DNA from: Rotaria sp. Silwood1
Taxonomy: Eukaryota > Rotifera > Eurotatoria > Philodinida > Philodinidae
Reading direction: 5' to 3'
Length of the DNA stretch: 64,000 nucleotides
Assembly: GCA_905250075.1 (NCBI GenBank)
Contig: CAJNOP010000018.1
Coordinates: forward strand, 2,734,149 to 2,798,148
Program-made: the position numbers and the translations under genes
In this document: positions 51,374 through 62,900 of the stretch, in pieces
How the letters are laid out: the number at the start of each line of letters is the position of its first letter
Numbering within the stretch: position 1 is the first letter of the stretch
Notes under the pieces: generated by a model
The model's database searches: none
Told to the model about the DNA's origin: nothing
Seen by the model: the letters and a program-made list of their open reading frames with translations, nothing else

Positions 51374-52689
51374 AAGTCTATAGTTTTTGTTTTACATCAT
51401 CTAATAAATTAAATTCATATTTAGTTAGAGTTTTTAAATAAAATTGTATTACTTTATAAAAGAAGACCACCAGTATGAATTGTTATAAACATCAATCATA
51501 ATCAATATTCGATGAAAAAAAGGACTGTTGTCGGTACTGAAAAAAAATTAAAATTCTCATCATTTTACCAACACTTTCAATGAGACTAATACTGATGTTT
51601 CCTCAATATATTTTCATCAGCTTCCGTTTGAAGCCAGGTTCTTATTGTATTGTTTTGTTAATCTTAGTTTATTTTTATTATTGGTTTCAACAGTTGAAGA
51701 AGTTTAATCTAGTGATTGATGTATTCAATTCATTGTTTTTAGATTACGTATTCGAGAAGAAAACATCAACAATTTTCAGTTTTCTCTTTCTTTCCTTGTA
51801 GGAAATAACACGATGATACACACGTTTGGTCAGTATTAGCAGTCTATTAAAATTTCAAAATCAGCTATAAAGACTTGATCTTCTGATCCGAGTAGAACAT
51901 TCAGTGATACAGCTTTTCATAAATACGTTCTGTAAGACAAAATTCAGTGAATATTCTGTAGTAATTCAATAGTCTATCTATGTTTTCGAAGATAATCGCT
52001 GATATTTATGCAAGAATGAGAAAGTCCGAAGTCGTTTTAGAATTAATGTACCACTTTTTGATATGTATTTTATAACTCAATAAAAGTTTGAAATATTGTT
52101 TGAATAGACATATTCGAAGAAAATTGCTAATCTAGTATAGATGAAAGAATAAGATTTTCGATATCGAAAAATTGACGATGAATTGAACTCTCCAATTCAT
52201 CGTAGTTTTCTTATAATATAAATACAACCTTGTCTTAAATTATTTTCTATACTACTTGTTAAAATGTATAAATAAATATTGAGAAAGCAACACCCTTGAA
52301 AGAATTACATTCATCAATTACTTGTGAAAATTTTTATCATTTAACATATTTAAATATATTGGTAAATATAATAATTTATAATAAAAATCCGAAATATCAA
52401 AGAAAATTTCTAAGACATACTTTTATAATTTTCTGTTTTCTTATAAATACAATAAAAATCAATTAGTGATTATCATTTCTTGAAAAAATAAACTCGTTAT
52501 TCAGTATAAAATACAAAATAATAAACAACATTTTTTATACATTAGTTTATTTTTCACACTGAGCCAGACTTTCCAGAAAAAAAAAATATTTACTCATACT
52601 AAAATCTATACGAAAAATACAATGAAGTATACAGTACATTTAATTCTTGATGTCTATTACTACTAGTATGTTATTTATATTAGTTCAAT

Positions 52690-54009
52690 TTAAATTTTAT
52701 GTATATCAACACCATGAAGTGTTGATATAGCTAATAAATCGAAACCAAAACGACAAGCAGAACAAGGTGTTGGATTATAATAACATGTAGATTTGAGTTT
52801 ACCATCCATTGTTATTTGAAAAAGACGTGATGTATTACTATCAGTAATTAACCATTGATCATAATTAAGTAAACAACAACTTATTTTTTTAGTTTGATAA
52901 CCAATATCTAATTGAAGTGACCATAAACGATCAAGTCTTGCTGATGATCTTAATTCTACACGAATTTTATCTGTTAATGAATTTTCAATAACTAAAAAAA
53001 GTGTTCCTTTATTAAAAACCATATCATGAATACGTTCATCTCTAGAACATGTATCTGGTGTTTCCCATCTTTTAGCTGCTTGTAATGAATTTAATAAATT
53101 AAATTCACATATTGATGAACCATTTTCATTTGTTGATAAAAATAATGATGCATCTGAACATGTACAAGAAAGCCAACGTAATTTTTGTGTTGCTTCTACA
53201 CGATCAATAGATATTGTATTAATATCAAATATATAAATTTGATTAAGTGTAATAAGAAAAAATTTCTCTAATGCTGATGACCAACACATATCAAATATTT
53301 GTCCATGACCCCATATTGTTTGTTTTATTATTTTAAAATTTCGATCAATTAAACATAAATTTGGTTCTCGATGTATTAATAAATATTGATTATTACTTGC
53401 TATTGGATATAAACCTTGTCGTGTATAATCAATAGTTTTATATGCTGCTGATAATGAACTAAGATCAAATTCTTCTATTGATAATTCATCAATATGAATT
53501 AAATCTCTATCTAATATTAATGGTGATGTACGAAGTGAAAGATGTTTTTGATCAATATCATTCATTTCATTTTCAATTGTACGAAGATTTAATGTTAATG
53601 ATTCAATTAATTCAAGTGTCATTCGATGTTTTTGCATAAGTTCAACTATATTTGTACGAAGTTGTTCAACATTTTCACGTTTTTGATTGATTATTTTCAT
53701 AATATATTGTTCAATTTCACGATATTTTTGATCACAATATTGATCAATTGTTTTATAACTATCAAAACGCCATTGTTGAAGTTTGTCAGTAGAAGTTTGA
53801 ATATATTTTTTTAAATCAATTGCTAATAATTGTTTATCAAATGTATCAATTTCATCAACTAAGAGATTTAATTTTGAATTAAGATAATCATGTTCATTAT
53901 AATGATTTCGACAAAGATTTTCTTTACAACAATAACATAATACATTTGCTGGACGTCTACATGCAGTTATGACGCATTTTAAATTCGTAACATTACTTTC
54001 GAGAGACAT
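52690..54009 (-). CDS. B-box zinc finger / coiled-coil / propeller-like protein, single exon
   Basis: This gives 439 residues from ATG 54009 (MSLESNVTNLKC). The frame is open upstream to 54135, but that part is unlike protein. Residues about 12-46 form a B-box-type zinc site: C-x4-C (CVITAC), LCYCCKENLC, then HYNEHD. Residues about 50-190 are a charged coiled coil (QKREN, QLRTNIVELMQKHRM, LRTIENEMNDIDQKH). The remaining 240 residues are strands with repeated W and aromatic pairs (IKQTIWGHGQIFDMCWSS, LRWLSCTC, RWETPDTC, DRLWSLQLDIGYQ, YDQWLITDSNTSRLFQI), consistent with a beta-propeller. No RING finger precedes the B-box, so it is not a full TRIM ligase. Rotifers carry many proteins of this plan, to my recollection. 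A cytosolic scaffold role is inferred. There is no intron. Confidence 0.85.
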   Translation of the reverse strand: MSLESNVTNLKCVITACRRPANVLCYCCKENLCRNHYNEHDYLNSKLNLLVDEIDTFDKQLLAIDLKKYIQTSTDKLQQWRFDSYKTIDQYCDQKYREIEQYIMKIINQKRENVEQLRTNIVELMQKHRMTLELIESLTLNLRTIENEMNDIDQKHLSLRTSPLILDRDLIHIDELSIEEFDLSSLSAAYKTIDYTRQGLYPIASNNQYLLIHREPNLCLIDRNFKIIKQTIWGHGQIFDMCWSSALEKFFLITLNQIYIFDINTISIDRVEATQKLRWLSCTCSDASLFLSTNENGSSICEFNLLNSLQAAKRWETPDTCSRDERIHDMVFNKGTLFLVIENSLTDKIRVELRSSARLDRLWSLQLDIGYQTKKISCCLLNYDQWLITDSNTSRLFQITMDGKLKSTCYYNPTPCSACRFGFDLLAISTLHGVDIHKI

Positions 54010-55314
54010 CTGCACACACCAACTTAAGTTAGTAGTCACTAATGTGAAAAATATTTTTGTTTCTCTTTTTTTATACACATCATTTACTGTTTGCTGAAGA
54101 AAAGAGAAAGAAAAGCAGTCGAAAAATGTTTGCAACCTTCAACAATCATGCAGAATAAAGAGCACTTATGTGATTATTTTTTTTTGGTTATTTGCAATTC
54201 GATATGTGTTAGTTGTATAAAAAGAAAACGAAGAATATACATAAATAATGCAAGTCAAATAATGCGTCACATTGACTATCAAAATGAAATCTATTTTTGA
54301 TAAAGTATTCAATTGATGATCCTTGAGGTTATGTTGATATAATGTGTATTAATGTTTTTTTGATAATTTTATTAATATCTCAAGTTTGAGAACGGTGATT
54401 CACGTTTTATTGAATAAGAATAATTAGTTCACATTGAAACATAATCGATTATAGTTATTGAAAAAAAAAATGTAAGGACGATTGATAATGTTTCGTTCTT
54501 TTTCATATGAAGGTTTTTTGGATATTATTTTGTTATTTTATTTTATGACATAGTAAAACAAAATATTGATAAATTGTTAATAATTACATGTGTATATAGT
54601 ATGCATGGTCTTATTTATTGATTTATGATATATGAGATCGAGTTTGTTTGATTCTGATCTCATTCTTGAAAATATTATTTTTTACAGCTTACCTACGTAG
54701 TCTTATATTTATGTTTGTGAATCAATGCAATATTGTATTTCTTTTTGTATTTTGTACGAATGATAAACACTTCATCACTACACAATATTTAAAAGGCAAG
54801 AAAATTCTTCCATAATAAACAAAAACATATTGGTGTACATATACAGCTGTTAGTCGGTTGCAACATATCTGTTTTCTTATTATTCTTTCGACTTGTTTAA
54901 AAGAAATCAATAGAGAATTTTTCATTCACTATTCACAATACTGAGCTATAATATTATAAATATTGCTGATGAAAAAATGGAAAAAAAAAGATTTAAGTCT
55001 CAAAAATACTAACTTATTTTGTATGATGACTAATAACAGTAGCTTGTTAATTGACTATTGTTAATTTGTTTTACTCATCTTATTTCTGTACACATTCAAT
55101 TTGATAATGTAAATACTGATGTTCAGTACATCATTCCATGAGAAATAATTGACAAACTTCATATAAAACAACATGTTACCAATAAGTACGCATACCTGAA
55201 TGACATTCAACTTCGATATAGATAAATATGCATAGAACAATTCAAAATTTATGGGCTGTTAAAGCAGTAAATCTTGAAGAAGCACGTGGTATAAAACAAA
55301 ATTTCTGCCAAATC

Positions 55315-55552
55315 TTATATGTCACCAACAAGAAGCGATTGTAATAGTTTAGAATGTTTAGTCCAATAATTTAAACTATGAATGTCAAGTGAAGGTAATA
55401 AATGAAGATCATGTCTATCTAGAAATAGATTATCATCAGAGCATGCTAATAGTAAAATGAGATATTAATTTATCTGAAACATAATCGCGTGATCGTTTAT
55501 CTTCATCAAACGTTCCATCATATTCCCTATAATCATGACTACAGCTGACAAA
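55315..55552 (-). pseudogene. Isolated coding-like exon with a frame change
   Basis: On the minus strand a TTTTACAG acceptor at 55553-55560 opens FVSCSHDYREYDGTFDEDKR. The frame reaches a TGA near 55440, while the neighbouring frame carries on with ACSDDNLFLDRHDLHLLPSL and WTKHSKLLQSLLVGDI to a TAA at 55315-55317. Codon use is like real exons here. I found no upstream exon and recognise no family. A gene fragment broken by one indel is the simplest reading; a short unrecognised intron is the alternative. Confidence 0.35.
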
Positions 55553-57193
55553 CTGTAAAATGAAAATTAAAAAAATGCAAAAGGAGAAATACCATGCTTG
55601 ACTTATAAGTGCAGGAGAAATCGTTTAATATAACCGAAAACGTTCGAGCCAAATATTATGTATTGAGAGAGGTTTGAATTTTTTAGTTGAATGATACAGT
55701 TTTTTTGCTAGTAAGACCTAACCAAGCCATACACCAAATAAGTTGCGTTCGTTAAAGACTTTAGTTATTCACTGTAACGATGTATGAAGTTGATATGTTA
55801 CAAGCTGTTCATATATAGCTTCAATCTCATTGAAAAATTTGGTTGTTTCTATTTTTGAACAAAGAAAAACTAATCGATATTTATGTTTTACAAAGCTCGG
55901 GTGCAAAACATATATGAATTGTTGCATCACATCGTTCCTTTTCTGAACCTTCCCTTTAAAAATTCATATGTTCAATCAGCACACCGGCAACTCAGTGATT
56001 TTCAAGGGGAGAGAGCGAAATTCTGAACTCTAGAATGTTCATCGATTCTGTTGCATTCTATTAAATTCTAGCATTATGCTAATGTTCCTCAGCGATTTTT
56101 TGACATAAGTTAAATCAAATCAACAAATGACCTGATTGGTCCATCTCTAATCGTTTGCAACAATAATATATTTTACCAATATAATTATAGTAATGTAAAC
56201 TGAATGAAGGTATATTCGAAAACAAATAGTTTATTGGGAAATGCAATGACCAATAAAAATCGAAAAAAAAGATTTTCTAAGTATTTCAAAAATCTTTCAT
56301 ATTTTCTGTCAACGTCAATCCATTTTGTCGCAATACTTACTGTTGTCGATTGTTATTTGTCCACAGCATTTCAAATCAAAACTTGAAATTCAAGTGCGTA
56401 AAACACTAATTTGTATATAAGGCTTTTTTTCTGCTTGACTTGATATAAACAGCCAAGTCACAAGTCAAATGAGACTTTAATTACCCGTCTCTGTTCCGTG
56501 CATAATTATACTTGAATATATACATATAGCGAATTGCTAAATATAAAACCTTACTTTCATTTGACTTGATAAAAATAGAAATATTTCAAACAAAAGAGCG
56601 AATACGATTATACACCCATTGATCTCTGAGTTAAAGGGTTATGTATTGATTTAGATACTATTTTCGTCAATGTTGAAGTAAATAAATTAATAGAGAAATC
56701 TATAATAACTAGAAGATATCTAGCAAAAATGATTGAATGAATCAAATAAAACTATTAGAAACACTTATAATTCTATGCATTGCATTTTAATTAGAAAAGA
56801 TAACAATACTTTGTATAAAAATAATAACCTATTTTAAATGAAACTTCCAAAAGAAAATCAAATGTGTAGCTTGCAAAAAATGAGGCTAATTCGACTACAA
56901 AACACTGATTTCTTTTAGATTCGATTCTGTAATATCTTGAAGAATTTTGATGATCATAACATGTTCGATCACTCAATCAGGTGGAAGAGATGATCCATAA
57001 GATAATAATATACAAATCACTGCATAGAATGGCTTTATAAACATAATATATCACATACTAATTAGAGTTAGTAGATATATATATATATACTTAGAAACTA
57101 GTTTTGACTGAGTTACTCGAACTTCATCATAACATTTTAATTAATAAAAAAACATGAATTGTTTCCAGTCCGTAAATTTATAAAAAAAAAGAA

Positions 57194-57760
57194 GCATTAC
57201 GAGACAGGACCAAATGTTATATCTCATTAGAATCGTTAGATATTGACCTTCAAACGTCTCGTATTAGTTTTTATAGATATTGGTTAATCGTTGAGAAAAT
57301 TACATTTTTTCTATTGTTTCCTTCTTATATGCTACAATTGTGACTAAATATGCATATATTTAATTTGTTTTGCCTCCATTTTTTTCGTGATATAAAAAAG
57401 CAGTTAAAATATTCCGATTCATCATAAAAAACTACAAAGAAAAGTTCTGACAATATTATTTTGATGCCTCTTCTCGAATATTAGTTTTTGAAAATTAACC
57501 TTGTGGTTCTCCAGGCAGAGGATTTTCATGTTGATTTTGAATATTTTTATTGTTTTTTTATATCCCGAAAAAATTGAGACTAAATTAACTAAATATGTGC
57601 ATATTTAGTCACAACTTTAGCATATAAGAAGGAAACAATCGAAAGAACGCAATTTTCTCAACGATTAAACAATATCTAGAAAAACTGCCACGAGACGTTT
57701 GAAGGTCAATGTCTAACGGTCCTAACGAGATATGACATTTGGTTCTGTCTCTTAGTGCAA
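57194..57760. repeat. Inverted-repeat (MITE-like) element, about 0.57 kb
   Basis: Arms of about 220 bases (57194-57415 and 57538-57757) are inverted copies. Shared stretches include TGACCTTCAAACGTCTCGT, AATCGTTGAGAAAATT, TTGTTTCCTTCTTATATGCT and GTGACTAAATATGCA with their complements on the right. The spacer is about 120 bases and noncoding. The outermost bases are diverged, so exact termini and target-site duplication are unclear. Confidence 0.8.
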
Positions 57761-59863
57761 AAAGTAGAAATGTTTACAAAAATGTCTATAGATATCACAA
57801 GACTTATGCGATAGATCCATATTGGACAACCATTCATTTTGAACTCATTTAAATAGCGTCTTTTAATTCTAGTGTTAATGGTTAGTTAGAAAATAGGTCT
57901 TTGAAAATCTTATTCAAATGTAAATACCAAAATATTTGTAAACTCATGAGAAAAGCTCATCATTCAGGAGTTTTGATTCGTTTTTAAACCTTCAACATCT
58001 TTTGTTTCTTTTTGCCTAAAAACCATGAACTAATCAATTTACAATTAATATAACTCTGACAAATATTTCGTGCTCTATCGAGTGCGATATAAAGGAGCGA
58101 GATAAAAATATATACTCAATTTTTTCATGATTTGTGCACCTTATAATGACACCATGGGAAGCGTTATTTTTTTTTCTCCACAAGTCCAATTTTTCAAAAT
58201 TTTCATTCATTTCCTTGGATGAAAACAATTATTAATGGAAAAACTTATTTTTGTATGCATTCCAATGAAACGAATAATCTGTTCTTTCCAAATTATTCAT
58301 TTTTGTGGACAATGAAGGACTTTAAAAACAAGTAACTAGTAGAGTTTTATTTATATCTTTGCTTGTAATATTCGTCGTATCTCAAACTAGAAGTTTATTC
58401 AAGATGAGATATAACGTTTGATGTGGTGTTGTTATCCATACATCGTAGTTATTTTCATGTGGGCATTGACAATGATATTACCTCGTAAACATTTCCTTCA
58501 TGCCTATTTTGTGATGCATATGACATGGTTATGTCTTTTTTCTCTACTGGCACATGTCGAATTTAGTATGACTAAAAAAGAAGTACGCATATATGTTCTT
58601 CTTTTCTTAGAGTTTTTCTTTGTTAAATATGATTACAGTAAATTTTTAATTTATAATTAAATTCAAGAAAGCATAAGATCTGGTTGAATCAGAGAGGAAT
58701 TATAAACTTGTTTGTCGTATTATACCGCAAACTTTATTTATTACATACGTGTCAATTGATCGATTTGATAGTAGTAATCTTTATTTGTGTCACGACCGTC
58801 ATTTTTTCATACTTTTTTTCTTCCTTCTTGAAAAAATATTCTAACTTTTAGGAAAGAGGAAATAAGTTTGTTGTTTTTTCTTGAGTATATTAAGATTTGT
58901 TTGTGTATTGATAGTTGCTTCTTCTTGTTACTTTTATTTATTGTTATATTTTATAAAAGCATGTGCCTCACATAAGTAGACATAATCTAACATTCGTATG
59001 TATGGACGCGCAAATACATACATCATTCGTTGATTTATATATGTAAGAAAAAACGAGAAGAAAAAGAATATGAAGAAAAATCCGATCATGTACACACAAC
59101 ACACATACAAATACAATTGGCTTTGTTAACCAAACAAAAAGAACGGAATAGAAGAGAACAGCTATAGAAAGCGACTTCTTGTTATGGTATGCAGTGGATG
59201 ATGCTTCTTCACTATTCACAAACCGATAAAACAATAGATAGAAAATGAAAAAGAACAAAAAAAAGGAAAGAAAAAAAAATCATATTTCATATATTTGATT
59301 GTTTCATCGTCATCCTCATCTTTCTCATTGTCGTCTACCCCCTATTCTCATAACACGTTGATTATACGAATCCAATCGACACACACAAAGCAAGAGAGAA
59401 AAGAAAAAGGATGTATCATCGTTGTTATTAAACAAAAGAAAAGAGCTATTACTAGTGATCAGTCAGTCGAACCGAACATATACACATTATATAGAAAGAA
59501 AAGAAGAAAAAAAAGAAAACTTCGAAAGGTCTATGTGAATCAGTCATCAACAGTGTATGAGACTCTTCTCACTTGCATCGTTCAACTAATCTCTTCTTCT
59601 TTTTTTCACGATTACGTGTAAACAGCAGCAACTCTTCGTTAGTTTATCGTGAACAAGGAATCTTTACATTAAAATAATCGTATTTTCGATATGTATATAT
59701 GTATGTGCTCTCGTCGTTTAAACTCACGCAACCAACATGTTGTTAATTGTAAGTTCACATTTGTAAGACTCATGAAAGAAGAGAAACAAAAAAAAAAAAG
59801 GATTTCATATTGTAATCGAGAAATTTTAATTCCATATCGAATACAATAACAAAAAATAAAAAC

Positions 59864-59890
59864 AATTTATTTATTTATTTATTTATTTAT
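59864..59890. repeat. ATTT tetranucleotide microsatellite in the RBFOX 5' UTR
   Basis: About seven tandem ATTT/TTTA units end 13 bases before the ATG at 59904, so they would lie in the 5' UTR of the upstream isoform. Length variation is expected. Confidence 0.85.
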
Positions 59891-59903
59891 TAAGAGTCCA
59901 ACG

Positions 59904-62900
59904 ATGTTAACCACGGGTTCATCACCCAATGTAACCAATCGAAGTAATAACAATACAATTACTACTAATGGTCCTACGACGACTATTCTTACAAAGAATA
60001 ATCTTCTCGCTTTTCATCATTTGCACCAACATCTTGATGCTACATCAACCAATTCGGTATGAATATTATTAATACATTTATATAGAAATATGACTTCCGG
60101 CCACATGCTCACATGTAGGCACTATTATTCAAATCATTCTTATTCTTTGCGAATTCGTATGCCATCCACTCTTCATAACCTCGTTTTGTTTTTTCTTCTT
60201 TCAACACCCTAATTGGATGAGTATGTGTTTGGTGAAGAAATATAGATAAGGAAGAAGAGAAAGACGACGAATATATAAGAAACAAAGAGTTCGGTCAACG
60301 CACAACAGGCGTGCTTGTAAAGTTGATTGATTGATTGAAGAGAACAGCTGAGTGTAAAGAAAGCATCTGTTTAACTGTATCAATGTTGTTTAGCGAGAAG
60401 AAATCGCAATTAGTCGGTCACTCATTCGTCTGAACAGTCTGTTTGTTCTATTTACTTTCGGATCGACCGCAAAAGAGTAACAAAACGGAAGTGATCGTAT
60501 AACAACAGACAATATCATTGTCTTTCTATCTTGTTCAAGATCAAACTCGTTAATGAAACAAGTCAAATAGATAGGAGGAGTAATAGAAATATCTTTTTGA
60601 TCTTATACAAAAAAAAAAATATCAACAATGTCCTATGTTTATTATGAATGAATAATGATTAAACTCCATCACGAGGAATAAGAGAAACAGAACATTTAGA
60701 TATTACAAATATACAATACACAAAGTACAAATTTGTTTCTCGAAAATTTGTTGGCATGTATATATAAACGTCTGATACATGATAACGAGCGTACGTGTTA
60801 TTTGGTTGGTTAACGAAGAAAACGAGCACGATATCTATATATTAGGAGAGAAAAAATACAAGAAATGCAGTGGCAATGTCGAATATTCGGCTAATGTATG
60901 TTGGGAACGATGATGGATGAAGAAGGAGAGATAGAGAAGAAAAAACGTACAGCTACTACCATCATCGCCATTTTCTTTTCTATAAATTTCTTTCTCTTTC
61001 TATTGCAGACGCTTAATTATACATTGCTCATCTCTTGCTATTTGGTTGGAAGATAGATTAGATCGAAGAATAGCATCTCTTTCTCTTATTTTTCTCCTAA
61101 CAGTTGTTTATATTCGTTCTCTTGCCATTAATGAACGAGAACGTTGACCGAATTTTTCTTTTCTGATGCTGTTTGGGTATTGATGGTACTACTACTATCT
61201 TTTTTTCTCTCATTCTATTTTCCTAATATAGATCGTCTTTCTTTCTTTTTTCTTTTTCTTCTTCGTTTCTCTCTCTCTCTCTCTTTTCATACTTGTCTGT
61301 TAGCAATGAGAAATATAAGAATATTCTTCTGTTGATCTTTATACAAGAATTTTTTTGGTGCTATATACAATTATACAACGATGCTTTATTCATTTTTGCC
61401 ATCAGATAATTATTTGGCATTAAATGTAAGTTTTATTGTTTTTTGTTTTCTTTTAAATTTAATGAAGAAGAATTTCTTTTCGCTTGAAAAGATCTCTTCG
61501 ACATGCAAATTTAGAAGTAGAAAAAAAAGAAAGATCAAGCTTCCGGAAGTATATTAACTTAAAGATTAGATATGCGTAGTAATTGATTTGATAGAAAATA
61601 TTTAAGATTTTGTTTTTCTTATTTTAAATTTAGCCATTAGTACCAACACTATTAGCTGCTGCAGCTGCATCATCATCATCATCTTCAAATTCAACATCGA
61701 CAACAAATAACAATGGTACAACAACAACATCAACAAATGTTAATCATTCTCATATAGTTCATCCATCGTCTTATATCACATCTTCATCTTCAACAGATTC
61801 CTCATCTAGTCAACATCATCCATATGCATATACGAATATGGTAACAACAACAGCAAATAAAATTTCAAATACAACAACAAACCTTGTTGTTGATCCAATT
61901 TCACATTTACCAGAAATAATTAATGTACCATCATCTTCATCAATTATTGATACGACCACAAATAGTAATACGCAACAAATAACATCTAATGAATTAATAA
62001 ATAATGAAAATGTATGTTAGATGAATTTTTTTTGTTTTTAAAGAAAAAACAATGTTTTCATGTTTTTTTTTTTTTTGTAAAATTAAAAGGCTCAATCAAA
62101 TTCTTCATTATCTCATTCACCACAATCAACAAGTACCATGATACAAAATGGAACATCATCAACAAATGGTAGTACAACATCATCAGGAACAATACAAAAA
62201 CGTTTACATGTATCAAATATTCCGTTTCGATTTCGAGATGATGATCTTAAAGCAATGTTTGAAGTTAGTAGAATAAAATAAAAATAAAAATATGAATATA
62301 AATTTATAATATTATTTTTAGCAATTTGGTGAAATTATTGATACAGAAATTATTTTCAATGAACGAGGATCAAAAGTATGTTATAGAATGATTATATATT
62401 AAAATTTATCTTATAAGAAATATGTTAAAATAATTGAAATAATATTCTACTCATCAAATATATGTGTTGGAATCTAAAAGTTATATGCCTAGTATAAAAA
62501 ATTTCCTATATTCATTAAATTAACAGAAGTATGATCTTATTATTTGATTAATTATAAATCAAGAATCACAGTTGATAATAATGTAGCTTCTAAATTGTTA
62601 TAGAAAACTTCCGTCAATTAGTAGAAAAATGCTCGAAATATGGAACGCAGGAAATTGCGTTTCTAAAGTTCGAACACTTTTTATGATCAAGTAGTCCATA
62701 GATTTAATTAGAATAAAATATTTATTGAATATTTAAACGTGAACGTATAGATCATCTCTGGACACTTTCACTCTGACACATATACTACCTTCGCTATAAC
62801 GCGGATACTAAAGTTTGATTATTTAAGTAATGAATTGTTTTGATTTTTACGTCTTAATCTCATATATGTAATTATTATATGAAATGGCGTTTTGAAATCT

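Larger units (their letters stand above)
47632..52689. other. Gene-free region with inverted-repeat elements
   Basis: No supported exon in 5 kb. Two inverted-repeat elements (49945-50312 and 50498-51373) are listed separately. The short frame 51580-51801 has no motif. The rest is plain AT-rich DNA. Confidence 0.45.
54010..59903. other. Intergenic and upstream region of the RBFOX gene
   Basis: About 5.9 kb without a solid gene. It holds a possible decayed exon (55315-55552, -), an inverted-repeat element (57194-57760) and, from about 58.8 kb on, purine- and pyrimidine-rich tracts typical of a promoter/5' UTR zone. A short plus-strand frame at 55228-55344 (NLWAVKAVNLEEARG) looks coding-like but is isolated. 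Confidence 0.4.

Noticed and set aside
61144..61335. 63-codon frame with a membrane-like start upstream of the alternative RBFOX exon
   Set aside because: It is a pyrimidine tract (CTCTCT and TTTC runs), which translates to Phe, Leu and Ser; more likely 5' UTR or promoter.
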